35,997 nt of DNA from an uncultured beta proteobacterium (GTDB taxonomy: Bacteria > Pseudomonadota > Gammaproteobacteria > Burkholderiales > Burkholderiaceae_C): assembly GCA_903845345.1 (NCBI GenBank), contig CAIMXF010000185.1:1-35997 (forward strand), in the 5' to 3' direction. The notes below the pieces were generated by a model. It ran no database searches, had not been told where the DNA came from, and saw only the letters and a program-made list of their open reading frames with translations. How positions within the stretch are numbered: position 1 is the first letter of the stretch; each line of letters opens with the position of its first letter. Below, piece after piece: positions 19,446-29,090 of this stretch. The position numbers were made by a program, and so were the translations under genes.

Positions 19446-20509
19446 CGAGCCTCGATTCCGGCGCTGTGGGCCAGGGTGCGGTTCCAGATCGCCGCGCATT
19501 GCGGCCCGCAGCGCTGCAGCCAGCGCGGCAGCACCGTGGAGGCGAAGATCTCGCGCCGCAGGCGTTCGTCGGCGGGCGAGCTCGGCACCAGCGTCATGTG
19601 GCCGGAGCGGCCCGCCTTGCACTCGGGCGCGCCGACGTCGCAGGCGAGCCCGTCGGCGGTCTCGCGCTCGGACTCGTCCCAGATCTCGCGCTCGACGCGC
19701 GGCAGCTCGCGCCTGAGCAGCGCCTTCAGGTCGGTCGGCAACGCGTTCCACGCGGCGCCGTTGGCCGCGAACAGCGACAGCCCCCAGCTGATCGCCATCG
19801 GGTGGATGTACGAGGTGATCCTGTCCAGCCCGACGGTGTTGCCCGACATCGTGCCGGTGATGGCGCAATCGAGCTCGTCGCGATCGAGGTAGGGGATGAT
19901 GTCGCCGAAGCCGGTCGTGACAGGCTTGCCGCCCAGCGCCTCGATCCAGTCGGACTGCGCCGGTCCCGACGTGCGCACGCGCTGCCCCGCGAGGCCCTTG
20001 AGTCCGGCGAACGGCTTCTTGCAATAGACGACCTGGGCCGGATACACGTACACCGCCAGCACCTCGATGCCGTAGCGCTGGCGCATCATGGTCTCGAGAT
20101 ACGGCCGGAACGCCGCGACCGAGCGGCGCATCGTGGACATGTCGGGGTTCAGTCCGGCGAGGTCGGGCGCGGTCAGCTCGGGATCCTTGGTGATGCCGCC
20201 CGACACCGGCGTGTCGGCGAACGGCACCGCGCCGAGCTGCACCAGCGTCAGCACCTCCTGGCTGCGGATGCCGGCGCGGTCGAACGGCACGATCTCCGCG
20301 GTGTAGCGCCCGCCGCTGAGGCGCGCCAGCTCGGTCTCCCAGAACGGCTTCTCATGGCGCGTGAACTGGTTCAGGCTGCCGAGCCCGCCGACGATGCGCA
20401 GGTGCAGCGGCGGCTCCGGCGCCGCCTGGACGCCGCCATCGAGGCAAGCCGCCGCACCGAGCAGCGCGACCAAGGCGCGCCGGACGCGTCTGAGGCCGAG
20501 AGCGTTCAT
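19442..20509 (-). CDS. TRAP transporter DctP-like substrate-binding protein
   Basis: 355 aa with signal peptide; [47 protein letters not shown]...[29 protein letters not shown]. Stop overlaps the kinase start by 4 nt. Confidence 0.88.
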   Translation of the reverse strand: MNALGLRRVRRALVALLGAAACLDGGVQAAPEPPLHLRIVGGLGSLNQFTRHEKPFWETELARLSGGRYTAEIVPFDRAGIRSQEVLTLVQLGAVPFADTPVSGGITKDPELTAPDLAGLNPDMSTMRRSVAAFRPYLETMMRQRYGIEVLAVYVYPAQVVYCKKPFAGLKGLAGQRVRTSGPAQSDWIEALGGKPVTTGFGDIIPYLDRDELDCAITGTMSGNTVGLDRITSYIHPMAISWGLSLFAANGAAWNALPTDLKALLRRELPRVEREIWDESERETADGLACDVGAPECKAGRSGHMTLVPSSPADERLRREIFASTVLPRWLQRCGPQCAAIWNRTLAHSAGIEAR

Positions 20510-20656
20510 GTCACTTCCCGATCGTGTTGCCGACGTCCCTGGGTATACCAGCGCAGGGTACTCCTTCCGCGCGAATTAGTGCGCCTTACGGCACGGACGG
20601 CGACGCGTTCGGCCGCCGCCCGCCGGCGATCCGGGGGCCCGCGCCCCGGGCAGAAA

Positions 20657-20682
20657 AAAAGGACTTCCGTGCGGAAGTCCTT
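20657..20682 (-). terminator. rho-independent terminator
   Basis: Minus strand reads AAGGACTTCCG-CA-CGGAAGTCC followed by a T run (AAAAAAA on the plus strand at 20654-20660). Confidence 0.85.
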
Positions 20683-20703
20683 GTCGGGGGACGGCGGCGT
20701 CGC

Positions 20704-21123
20704 TCAGGGCGCGTAGACCACCTTCACCGAGGCGTCGACGGCGCTCTTGTCGATGAAGCCGATGGTCGACGGGTTGGTCGACACGAGCTTCTTGACTTCG
20801 CCGGCGTCGCCGAGCTCGCGCGGCGCGGTGCCCTTGCCGCTGAAGATCAGGCGCGACCAGACGGCCTTGACCTGCGCGGCGTCCTTGCCCAGCACCTTCG
20901 AATAGAACTCGTCGCGCACCGGGCCGCCCGTCGAGACGAGCAACGCCGTGCCGCCGGCCGGGAATTCCTTGGTGCCGCCCAGGAACAGCTCGCTGACCTG
21001 GTCCTTGGTGAGCGTGGCGACCTTGCTTTGCGCCGACACGACGACGACGACGTCGGCACGCGCGGCGCCGATGCAGCCCAGCAGGAGCAGGGGCGCGCAC
21101 TTGAGAAGTTGGAGTGTGTTCAT
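20704..21123 (-). CDS. short PstS-like (PBP domain) phosphate-type substrate-binding protein
   Basis: ATG at 21123: MNTLQLLKCAPLLLLGCIGAARADVVVVVSAQSKVATLTKDQVSELFLGGTKEFPAGGTALLV...IGFIDKSAVDASVKVVYAP. About 139 aa, one lobe only. Confidence 0.8.
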   Translation of the reverse strand: MNTLQLLKCAPLLLLGCIGAARADVVVVVSAQSKVATLTKDQVSELFLGGTKEFPAGGTALLVSTGGPVRDEFYSKVLGKDAAQVKAVWSRLIFSGKGTAPRELGDAGEVKKLVSTNPSTIGFIDKSAVDASVKVVYAP

Positions 21124-21132
21124 GCGCACCTC

Positions 21133-22389
21133 TTAGAAGACGAAGTCGAAGTTGAGCGTGACGAGGTTCACCGTGCCGTCCCACTTCGGGCCGGCGTAGG
21201 TGCCGATCGGAGGCGGCGACGGATAGCTCACGACGTTGGTGACGCCAATCGTCGAATTGCGCGTGTTCCTGAAGCGCTCGTACTGCAGCTTCAGCGCCAT
21301 GTTCTCGGCGAAGTCCCAGCGCGTGCCGACCTGCCAGATGCGGCGATCGTTCTGGCTCTGCAGGAAGGTGTCGAACGCGGCGTTGGCGGCGTGCGCGGCC
21401 GGCGGCGCCGCGGCGGCGGTCGTCAGGCCCAGCGGCGCTTCCCGGAAGTTCAGCTTGCCGATGACGCCGTAGGGCGTGAAGGCGCCGAGCCGGTAGCTGC
21501 TCTGCAGGTACCAGGCGTTGGCGTCGGGGGTCAGCGCCGAGGTCGTCGGACGCGAGACCCATTCGGCCTGCGCGGCGAACGATCCCGACTCATAGACGGC
21601 CGCGACCGTGTTGAGTTGTGCCTTGAACGACGTCGAGGCCAGCGCGGGCAGCACCGCGGCGCAGTTCGTGCAGCCGGTGGCGCCCGATTCGAGCCGGTTG
21701 ATCGCCGCCTCGGTCGACGGCAGGTTGGCGTCGAGCGACAGTTGCGAATGCGCGGCACGCAGGGTGACGGTGCCGTTGCTCCACTTCACGGCCAGCGCCG
21801 AAACGTCCTTGGCCTTGACGCTTCCGGAGGCCACGGTCACCTTGGTCGAGCCGTAGACCGCGTCGACGCCCAGGTCGCCGCCCCACAGCTTCGTGCCCCA
21901 GGTCCCGCTGACGCCGTCGAGATTGGTGATCGGGTTGAGCTGGTAGACGGCGTTGTCCGGCCGCACGGTGGTCTGCGCGTACGCGACGTTGCGGGTGTCG
22001 GACAGCAGGAACAGCGGCAGCACGGTGCGGCCGGCCTTGAAGTTGAGGTCGGGCGTCGCGTCCCAGCTCGCGTAGAGCCACTCGACGCGCGGATGCCAGT
22101 GGCGCGCGACGTCGTCCTTGTCCAGCACCTGCAGCACGGCGCGGAACGGGCCGTCGTTGTGGGCGGTGAGCTGGCCCGACAGCAGCGTGTCGCCGTCGAA
22201 GCGGGTCTTGTCGAGCGAGGCGTTGGCCGTGCGCTGGTCGGCACGGACGCTGGCGACCTTGTCGTCGGCGCGATAGGCACCCAGGGTGCCGAAGCCGTTC
22301 AATTGAAGCCAATCCGTCAGGTCGGCGGCGTGGACGGCCGAGACGGCCAGCACCAGTGCCAACGGTGTCATGCGGTATCGATGTTTCAT
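21133..22389 (-). CDS. outer membrane porin-like beta-barrel protein
   Basis: ATG at 22389: MKHRYRMTPLALVLAVSAVHAADLTDWLQLNGFGTLGAYRAD...; alternating beta strands and C-terminal LNFDFVF. Confidence 0.8.
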   Translation of the reverse strand: MKHRYRMTPLALVLAVSAVHAADLTDWLQLNGFGTLGAYRADDKVASVRADQRTANASLDKTRFDGDTLLSGQLTAHNDGPFRAVLQVLDKDDVARHWHPRVEWLYASWDATPDLNFKAGRTVLPLFLLSDTRNVAYAQTTVRPDNAVYQLNPITNLDGVSGTWGTKLWGGDLGVDAVYGSTKVTVASGSVKAKDVSALAVKWSNGTVTLRAAHSQLSLDANLPSTEAAINRLESGATGCTNCAAVLPALASTSFKAQLNTVAAVYESGSFAAQAEWVSRPTTSALTPDANAWYLQSSYRLGAFTPYGVIGKLNFREAPLGLTTAAAAPPAAHAANAAFDTFLQSQNDRRIWQVGTRWDFAENMALKLQYERFRNTRNSTIGVTNVVSYPSPPPIGTYAGPKWDGTVNLVTLNFDFVF

Positions 22390-22583
22390 GCGATTTCCTT
22401 TTGATCCAGAACAAGCCACCGGGGTGACCACGCTGCGCCGGCCGAGGCAGGGACTCCTGATACGACGAGACGCTTCCAACAGGACAGCCCTGGGCCGAGC
22501 CCCGACGCTGTCGCAAAGCCTTCGCAACGGCCGTGAGGCCCTCGCGCCGCCCTGAAGGTGTTGTCGGCTGACCCATTGAATAA

Positions 22584-22637
22584 TGAATAAAACAAAAACA
22601 ACGAATAAAACAAATATCACGAACAAAGCACTCCTTA
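22584..22637. repeat. three 18-bp-periodic direct repeats in an AT-rich island
   Basis: TGAATAAAACAAAAACAA (22584) / CGAATAAAACAAATATCA (22602) / CGAACAAAGCACTCCTTA (22620); units 1 and 2 share 14/18 bases, unit 3 is degenerate. Confidence 0.8.
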
Positions 22638-22844
22638 TCCATGCATCGGCGGTCGCCAGCGACGGGTCGAGGTCGCCGACGCCGGCTGGACAGGGGTGAC
22701 AAATGCCCGGACGCCCCGCGCGCGAGGCCCGCCGGGTTAAAGAGCCCGCCGCGGCGCGCCGATAAGAAGGGGAACGGCAGCCGCCACATTCGCGTGAAAA
22801 CGCCGCGTGGCGGCCTGCTTTTCCAACGCTTGCGGAAGGCTCCG

Positions 22845-23297
22845 ATGAGTCAGGCCAGACCACGTCAGTACCTGGGCGCGCTCCGCGCGGCCCTCGCCGC
22901 CGCCAAGGCGGAGAACGCATCCCGCGCCGCCGCGTACCACGCGCTCCCGAACGGCATCAGCTGCAAGATGGACTGGGCCGGCTGGAGCGACCCCTGGTAC
23001 AACGCGACGCCGCGCCAGCAGGCCCTGCTGGACGTCCTGCAGGACCTGCTGGACGGCGGCGAGACCGATGTCCCGATGCTCGCGCTCAAGACCGCGCTGC
23101 GGCTGGAGATCCCGGAGCCCGAGATCCTGCGCAGCCGCGACAACGTCGGCGCCGACGGCGAGCCGGGCTACTTCTTCGACGACGTGCTGCACGCGCTCTA
23201 CCTGCTCGACGCGCAGGACACCGAACGCGTCTTCTACGGCCTGATCGACCGGCTGATGCAGCCGCAGTGCGTCCGCACGGGCCTGACCGCGCGCTGA
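22845..23297 (+). CDS. hypothetical protein, 150 aa
   Basis: In-frame ATG at 22845: MSQARPRQYLGALRAALAAAKAENASRAAAYHALPNGISCKMDWAGWSDPWYNATPRQQALLDVLQDLLDGG...; coherent soluble sequence, no family recognised. Confidence 0.65.
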   Translation: MSQARPRQYLGALRAALAAAKAENASRAAAYHALPNGISCKMDWAGWSDPWYNATPRQQALLDVLQDLLDGGETDVPMLALKTALRLEIPEPEILRSRDNVGADGEPGYFFDDVLHALYLLDAQDTERVFYGLIDRLMQPQCVRTGLTAR

Positions 23298-23383
23298 AAC
23301 CGCAGGCCGGCCGCGCCGCCGCGGGCCGCAAATCGGCGACAAGTCACGTCGCGCCGTCCCACGAGGTCGCCATAATCGGCGGC

Positions 23384-24259
23384 ATGCTGTCGCCGTCGCT
23401 GCGTCCCTGCTTGCGCCTCGTCCTGGCCGCCCTGCTGGCGGCCGGCGCCGCGGCGGCCTGCGCGGCCGCCCCGCGCGCGCCGCTGGTCACGATGCTCGAC
23501 GGCGACGCCACGCTGCTGCGCGACGGCGCGCGCTACGCGCTGGCCGAAGGGGTGCGACTGCAGGCCGGCGACCTGCTCATGACCGCTCCGGGCACCCGCC
23601 TGCTGCGCGTCGAATTTCCCGGCGGGCTGGGCGTCGCCTTCGGCCCGGCCAGCCGCGCGATGCTCGCGCCCGACCTCGGCGACGACATGCGCGGCGGCGT
23701 CTACCTGCTGTCGGGGTGGGCCAAGCTGGTCGCGCCGTCCGGCGTCTCGGGCGCGATCCGCAGCCCGCTCGCCGACACCGATACCACCGCTGGCGCGCTG
23801 ATCCTGTCCGTGCAGGCCGACGGCGCGCAGGCGTTCGCGGAAAGCGGCCCGTCGCGCGTGCAGTCGCGCGTGCCAGACGCACCGGCGCAGGCGCTGAAGT
23901 CCGGCGAGATGCTCGCGCTGCCGGCCGGCGGTGCCAGGCCGGTGCTCAGCAAGGGCGCGTCGCAGGCGTTCGTGCAGGCGATGCCGCGCACCTTCATGGA
24001 TTCGCTGCCGTCGCGGCTGTCCGCCTTCCCCGCCGACGTGCCGCCGCATCGCCTGGGCGACATGAGCTACGCCGACGCCCAGCCCTGGATCGACGCCGAG
24101 GCCCCGCTGCGCCGCGTGTTCGCCGAGCGCTGGCGCCGCCTGGCCGCCGATCCGCAGTTCCGCGCCGGCCTCGTCGCGGGGCTGAAGTCCCATCCCGAAT
24201 GGACGACCGTCCTGTCCTCGCCCGTCCGCGCGCCGCAGGCCGCGGCGTCTCGATACTGA
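23384..24259 (+). CDS. FecR-domain-like exported protein
   Basis: In-frame ATG at 23384 with signal peptide; VTMLDGDATLLRDGARYALAEGVRLQAGDLLMTAPGTRLLRVEFPGGLGVAFGPASRAML...GWAKLVAPSG matches the FecR fold pattern. Confidence 0.75.
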   Translation: MLSPSLRPCLRLVLAALLAAGAAAACAAAPRAPLVTMLDGDATLLRDGARYALAEGVRLQAGDLLMTAPGTRLLRVEFPGGLGVAFGPASRAMLAPDLGDDMRGGVYLLSGWAKLVAPSGVSGAIRSPLADTDTTAGALILSVQADGAQAFAESGPSRVQSRVPDAPAQALKSGEMLALPAGGARPVLSKGASQAFVQAMPRTFMDSLPSRLSAFPADVPPHRLGDMSYADAQPWIDAEAPLRRVFAERWRRLAADPQFRAGLVAGLKSHPEWTTVLSSPVRAPQAAASRY

Positions 24260-24280
24260 CTCCAGCCCACAAGCCAAGCC

Positions 24281-25153
24281 ATGAAACTCCTCGTCAAGTT
24301 CAACCTGGTGTTCCTGCTCGTGTTCCTGGTGGGCCTCGGCGCGTCGAGCCTGATCGCGCGCAACATGCTGCAGAAGGCCGCCAAGGACGACGTGGTCGAC
24401 CGCGCCCGCCTGCTGATGACGGGCGCCAACGGCGTCAGCACCTACACCGCCACGCAGATCAAGCCGCTGCTCGAGACGCAGATGAAGTACACCTTCCTGC
24501 CGCAGTCCATCCCGGCCTACTCGGCGGCCGAGGTGCTCGCGCACCTGCAGAAGACCTATCCCGACTACACGTTCAAGTCGGCCATGCTCAACCCGACCAA
24601 CCCGCGCGACCGGGCGGTGGCGTGGGAAGAGGACATCGTCTCCGCGTTCAGGAAGAACGCCGACCTGAAGGAATTCATCGGCGAGCGCGAGACACCCACC
24701 GGCGCCGCGCTGTACATCGCGCGTCCGATCGTCATCACCAACCCGGCCTGCCTCGCCTGCCACAGCACGCCCGAGGCCGCCCCCAAGACGCTCACCGACA
24801 AGTACGGCCCCGGCAACGGCTTCGGCTGGACGCTCAACGAGCCGCTGGGCGCGCAGGTGGTGTCGGTGCCGCTCACGCTGCCGCTGCAGCAGGCCGACCG
24901 CGCGCTGCTGGTGGTGATGGGCGTGCTCACGGGCGTGTTCGTGCTGATCGGCGCGGCGCTCAACCTGATGCTCTATCGCCTGGTCATCCGGCCGGTGAGC
25001 AGGCTCTCGGGCATCGCCGACCGCGTCTCGCTGGGCGAGTTCGAGGCGCCCGAGTTCGCCGTCCGATCCAACGACGAGATCGGCGTGCTGTCCGAATCGT
25101 TCAACCGCATGCGCACGAGCCTCACGCACGCGATGAAGATGCTCGACTCATGA
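24281..25153 (+). CDS. membrane heme-sensor-like protein (Tll0287/DUF3365-like domain) with HAMP
   Basis: N-terminal TM, periplasmic region with CLACH (CXXCH) and FGWTLNEPLGAQVVSVPL, second TM, HAMP-like RLVIRPVSRLSGIADRVSLGEFEAPEF...DEIGVLSESFNRM. No catalytic output domain. Confidence 0.82.
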   Translation: MKLLVKFNLVFLLVFLVGLGASSLIARNMLQKAAKDDVVDRARLLMTGANGVSTYTATQIKPLLETQMKYTFLPQSIPAYSAAEVLAHLQKTYPDYTFKSAMLNPTNPRDRAVAWEEDIVSAFRKNADLKEFIGERETPTGAALYIARPIVITNPACLACHSTPEAAPKTLTDKYGPGNGFGWTLNEPLGAQVVSVPLTLPLQQADRALLVVMGVLTGVFVLIGAALNLMLYRLVIRPVSRLSGIADRVSLGEFEAPEFAVRSNDEIGVLSESFNRMRTSLTHAMKMLDS

Positions 25154-26637
25154 CCACCCCGCCACCGATCCCCGAGCGCATCGGCAAGTACACGATCTCG
25201 GGCGTCCTCGGCCGCGGCTCGATGGGCACGGTCTACAAGGGCTTCGATCCGCACATCCATCGCGCGGTGGCGATCAAGACGATCCACCGCGAGCTGCTGG
25301 GCGACTCGACCGCCACCGACTCCATGGCCGCGCGCTTCCGCAACGAGGCCAAGGCCGTCGGGCGCATCGCGCATCCGGGCGTCGTGGCCATCTACGACTT
25401 CGGCGAGGACGGCGACGTCACCTTCATCGCCATGGAGTTCGTCGACGGCCGCACGCTCGACGAGATCCTGGCCGTGCCGCAGATGCTGTCCGAGGCCAAC
25501 GTGCTGGCGGTGATGGACCAGCTGCTCGAGGCCCTGGCCGTCGCCCACTCGCAGGGCGTCTGGCACCGCGACATCAAGCCGGCCAACCTCATCGTCACGA
25601 AGGCGGGCCAGGTCAAGCTGACCGACTTCGGCATCGCGCGGCTGGAGGACGCCAACCTCACGCAGGTGTCGTCGATGATCGGCACGCCGGCCTACATGGC
25701 GCCCGAGCAGTTCACCGGCAAGGGTATCGACCACCGCGCCGACATCTTCGCCTGCGGCGTTCTGCTGTACCGCATGCTCACCGGCCGGCGCGCGTTCACC
25801 GGCGCGACGCAGGAGGTGATGTACAAGATCCTCAACGACGAGCCGCCGCCGCCCAGCGTCGTGACCCAGGGCCTGCGGCCAGTGGCGTTCGATGCGGTGG
25901 TCGCCAGGGCGATCGCCAAGAACCCGGCCAACCGCTATCCCGACGCGCTCGCGATGCGCACGGCGCTGCAGGCGCTGTCGCGCACGCCCGCGTCGGCCAC
26001 GGCCAAGGCCACCGTCATCCTGCCGATCCCGCGCGACGGCGAGCAGCCGGTCACCACCAGCGCGGTGTCGCCCAGCGTCGCCTCGCCGAAGGAAGCGCCG
26101 CCGCCGCGCGACCCGGCGCTGTCGTCGGGCGCCAGCGGCTCGTCGTTGGGCGCGACCGGCTGGGATCCGACCGAGCTGGCCCGCATCGAGCGCGCGCTCG
26201 CCACGCACGTGGGCCCGATGGCGCGCGTGATGGTGCGCGAGGCCGCGCGCACGCACGCCGACCCGGCCAGCCTGGCCTCCGCGGTGGGCCGCCACATCGC
26301 CGACGAGACCAAGCGCCACCAGTTCGCCGAGCAGGTGCGCGGCGGCAGCCAGGTGACGCCTGTCGGATCGCACTCCGCCTCATCCGCCAGCGGCGCCACG
26401 CCGATCCCCGCGGCGGTCGCCAGCGCGGCGCCGGTCGGCGATCCGCTGACGGACGACTTCAAGACCCGCGTGGCGCAGATCGTCACCCGCAAGATGGGCC
26501 CGATCGCGCGCGTGATGGTCAGGCGCGCGGCCGACGCGTCGGGCGGCAGCCGGGCGCGCTTCGTGCAGACGGTGCTCGAGGCGATCCCGGAAGCGGATCG
26601 CTGGGCCGTGCAGGGCGAGATCAACAAGCTGGGTTGA
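25150..26637 (+). CDS. serine/threonine protein kinase with duplicated C-terminal domain
   Basis: ATG at 25150 overlaps the upstream stop (ATGA). [33 protein letters not shown] and APEQF kinase motifs; two C-terminal units around [12 protein letters not shown] and [12 protein letters not shown]. Confidence 0.94.
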   Translation: MTTPPPIPERIGKYTISGVLGRGSMGTVYKGFDPHIHRAVAIKTIHRELLGDSTATDSMAARFRNEAKAVGRIAHPGVVAIYDFGEDGDVTFIAMEFVDGRTLDEILAVPQMLSEANVLAVMDQLLEALAVAHSQGVWHRDIKPANLIVTKAGQVKLTDFGIARLEDANLTQVSSMIGTPAYMAPEQFTGKGIDHRADIFACGVLLYRMLTGRRAFTGATQEVMYKILNDEPPPPSVVTQGLRPVAFDAVVARAIAKNPANRYPDALAMRTALQALSRTPASATAKATVILPIPRDGEQPVTTSAVSPSVASPKEAPPPRDPALSSGASGSSLGATGWDPTELARIERALATHVGPMARVMVREAARTHADPASLASAVGRHIADETKRHQFAEQVRGGSQVTPVGSHSASSASGATPIPAAVASAAPVGDPLTDDFKTRVAQIVTRKMGPIARVMVRRAADASGGSRARFVQTVLEAIPEADRWAVQGEINKLG

Positions 26638-26797
26638 TCCGCGTCGGCCCGAACCGGCCTGGAACCGGGCCGATTGCCCTGCCGCCGCCCGCGCGGTCGC
26701 GGATGGGTGGAAAATGCCAGCCGGGAACCCCGACGCAACCCTTCCAGGAGGACGGCATCGCCTCGCGGTTCCGCCCTCAAAACCTGGAACTGCGCCG

Positions 26798-29035
26798 ATG
26801 ACCACCCAACAGCCGACCATCATCTACACCCTGACGGACGAGGCGCCCCTGCTGGCGACCCACGCCTTCCTGCCCGTCGTGCGCGCGTTCACCGCGCCCG
26901 CGGGCATCGCCGTCAAGGCCAGCGACATCTCCGTCGCGGCGCGCATCCTGGGCGAGTTCCCCGAATTCCTGACCGACGCGCAGAAGGTGCCCGACAACCT
27001 GGCCGAGCTCGGCCGCCTGACGCTGCTTCCCGACACCAACATCATCAAGCTGCCCAACATCAGCGCGTCGGTGCAGCAGTTGCAGGCCGCGATCAAGGAG
27101 CTGCAGGGCAAGGGCTACGCGATCCCCGACTTCCCCGAGCAGCCGACGACGGACGAGGACAAGAAGATCAGGGCGCGCTACTCGAAGGCGCTGGGCAGCG
27201 CCGTCAACCCGGTGCTGCGCGAAGGAAACTCCGACCGCCGCGCGCCGCTGGCCGTCAAAAACTACGCGCGCAGGAACCCGCATTCGATGGGCGTGTGGAG
27301 CCAGGCCTCGCAGACGCACGTGGCCACGATGAAGCACGGCGACTTCTATCACGGCGAGAAGTCGATGACGATCGCCAAGGCGTGCGATGTCCGCATGGAG
27401 CTGGTCACCAAGGCCGGCAAGACGACGGTGCTCAAGCCCAAGGTGTCGCTGCTGGCCGGCGAGATCATCGACTCGATGTTCATGAGCAAGAAGGCGCTGC
27501 TGGAGTTCTACGAATTCCAGATGGAGGACGCTCGCAAGACCGGCGTGATGTTCTCGCTGCACGTCAAGGCCACGATGATGAAGGTCTCGCACCCGATCGT
27601 GTTCGGCCACGCCGTGCGCATCTTCTATCGCGAGGCGTTCGAGAAGCACGGCAAGGTGTTCGACGAGCTGGGCATCAACGTCAACAACGGCATGGCCACG
27701 CTGTACGAGAAGATCGCCGTCCTGCCCACGTCGCAGCGCGACGAGATCATCCGCGACCTGCATGCCTGCCACGAGCACCGCCCGGAGCTGGCGATGGTCG
27801 ACTCGGCCAAGGGCATCACCAACCTGCACGCGCCCAACGACGTGATCGTCGACGCGTCGATGCCGGCCATGATCCGCATCGGCGGCAAGATGTGGGGCGC
27901 CGACGGTCGCCCGAAGGACACCAAGGCCGTGATCCCGGAGAGCACGTTCGCCCGCATCTACCAGGAGGTCATCAACTTCTGCAAGACCAACGGCAACTTC
28001 GATCCGGTGACGATGGGCACGGTGCCCAACGTCGGCCTGATGGCGCAGCAGGCCGAGGAATACGGCTCGCACGACAAGACCTTCGAGGTGCAGGAAGCCG
28101 GCGAGGCGCGCATCGTCGACATCGCCACCGGCGAGGTGCTGCTCGTGCAGCACGTGGAGGAAGGCGACATCTGGCGCATGTGCCAGGTCAAGGACGCGCC
28201 GATCCGCGACTGGGTCAAGCTGGCCGTCACGCGCGCCCGCAACTCGGGCATGCCGGCCGTGTTCTGGCTCGATACGTATCGTCCGCACGAGAACGAGGTC
28301 ATCAAGAAGGTGCAGACCTACCTGAAGGAGCATGACACCACCGGCCTGGACATCCAGATCATGTCGCAGGTGCGGGCGATGCGCTACACCCTGGAGCGCG
28401 TGGTGCGCGGCCTGGACACGATCTCGGTCACCGGCAACATCCTGCGCGACTACCTCACCGACCTGTTCCCGATCATGGAGCTGGGCACGAGCGCGAAGAT
28501 GCTGTCCATCGTGCCGCTGATGGCCGGCGGCGGCATGTACGAGACGGGCGCGGGCGGCTCCGCGCCGAAGCATGTCAAGCAGTTGGTCGAAGAGAACCAC
28601 CTGCGCTGGGACTCGCTGGGCGAGTTCCTCGCGCTGGCCGTGTCGCTGGAAGACATGGGCATCAAGCTCGGCAACGAGAAGGCCAAGCTGCTCGCCAGGA
28701 CGCTGGACGCGGCCACCGGCAAGCTGCTGGACAACAACAAGTCGCCGTCGCCCAAGACCGGCCAGCTCGACAACCGCGGCAGCCAGTTCTACCTCGCGCT
28801 GTACTGGGCGCAGGAACTCGCGGCGCAGACCGAGGACCTCGAGCTGCAGGCCCACTTCAAGCCGCTGGCTGCCACGCTCGCGTCGCGCGAGAAGACCATC
28901 ATCGGCGAACTGTCCGACGTGCAGGGCAAGCCGGTGGACATCGGCGGCTACTACCTGCTCGACGCCGAGAAGACCGCTGCCGTCATGCGCCCGAGCGCCA
29001 CCTTCAACGAGGCCCTGGCCGGCGTACGGGCCTGA
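26798..29035 (+). CDS. icd: monomeric NADP-dependent isocitrate dehydrogenase
   Basis: In-frame ATG at 26798; about 745 aa, [24 protein letters not shown]...[24 protein letters not shown]...; clear monomeric IDH. Confidence 0.97.
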   Translation: MTTQQPTIIYTLTDEAPLLATHAFLPVVRAFTAPAGIAVKASDISVAARILGEFPEFLTDAQKVPDNLAELGRLTLLPDTNIIKLPNISASVQQLQAAIKELQGKGYAIPDFPEQPTTDEDKKIRARYSKALGSAVNPVLREGNSDRRAPLAVKNYARRNPHSMGVWSQASQTHVATMKHGDFYHGEKSMTIAKACDVRMELVTKAGKTTVLKPKVSLLAGEIIDSMFMSKKALLEFYEFQMEDARKTGVMFSLHVKATMMKVSHPIVFGHAVRIFYREAFEKHGKVFDELGINVNNGMATLYEKIAVLPTSQRDEIIRDLHACHEHRPELAMVDSAKGITNLHAPNDVIVDASMPAMIRIGGKMWGADGRPKDTKAVIPESTFARIYQEVINFCKTNGNFDPVTMGTVPNVGLMAQQAEEYGSHDKTFEVQEAGEARIVDIATGEVLLVQHVEEGDIWRMCQVKDAPIRDWVKLAVTRARNSGMPAVFWLDTYRPHENEVIKKVQTYLKEHDTTGLDIQIMSQVRAMRYTLERVVRGLDTISVTGNILRDYLTDLFPIMELGTSAKMLSIVPLMAGGGMYETGAGGSAPKHVKQLVEENHLRWDSLGEFLALAVSLEDMGIKLGNEKAKLLARTLDAATGKLLDNNKSPSPKTGQLDNRGSQFYLALYWAQELAAQTEDLELQAHFKPLAATLASREKTIIGELSDVQGKPVDIGGYYLLDAEKTAAVMRPSATFNEALAGVRA

Positions 29036-29052
29036 CCTGACGCGCCGAGCGC

Positions 29053-29090
29053 CGAGGCGGCCGGCCCTGCGAAGGGCCAGGCCGCCTTTT
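29053..29090. terminator. bidirectional rho-independent terminator between convergent genes
   Basis: AGGCGGCCGGCCCT-GCGA-AGGGCCAGGCCGCCTTTT hairpin plus T run after the icd stop; the convergent minus-strand gene ends at 29090. Confidence 0.85.

Noticed and set aside
16890-19892. 1000-aa plus-strand ORF
   Set aside because: Antisense to the histidine kinase and TRAP-SBP genes; His/Arg/Ala-rich translation typical of antisense frames in GC-rich DNA.
21133-22920. FVIFVLFVVFVLFII hydrophobic peptide in the 595-aa minus ORF
   Set aside because: It is translation of the 18-bp AT-rich repeats upstream of the porin ATG at 22389, not a likely N-terminal extension.
23234-25129. 631-aa minus-strand ORF
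   Set aside because: Antisense to the FecR-like and heme-sensor genes; composition artefact.
26777-28855. 692-aa minus-strand ORF
   Set aside because: Antisense to monomeric isocitrate dehydrogenase; no recognisable domain.
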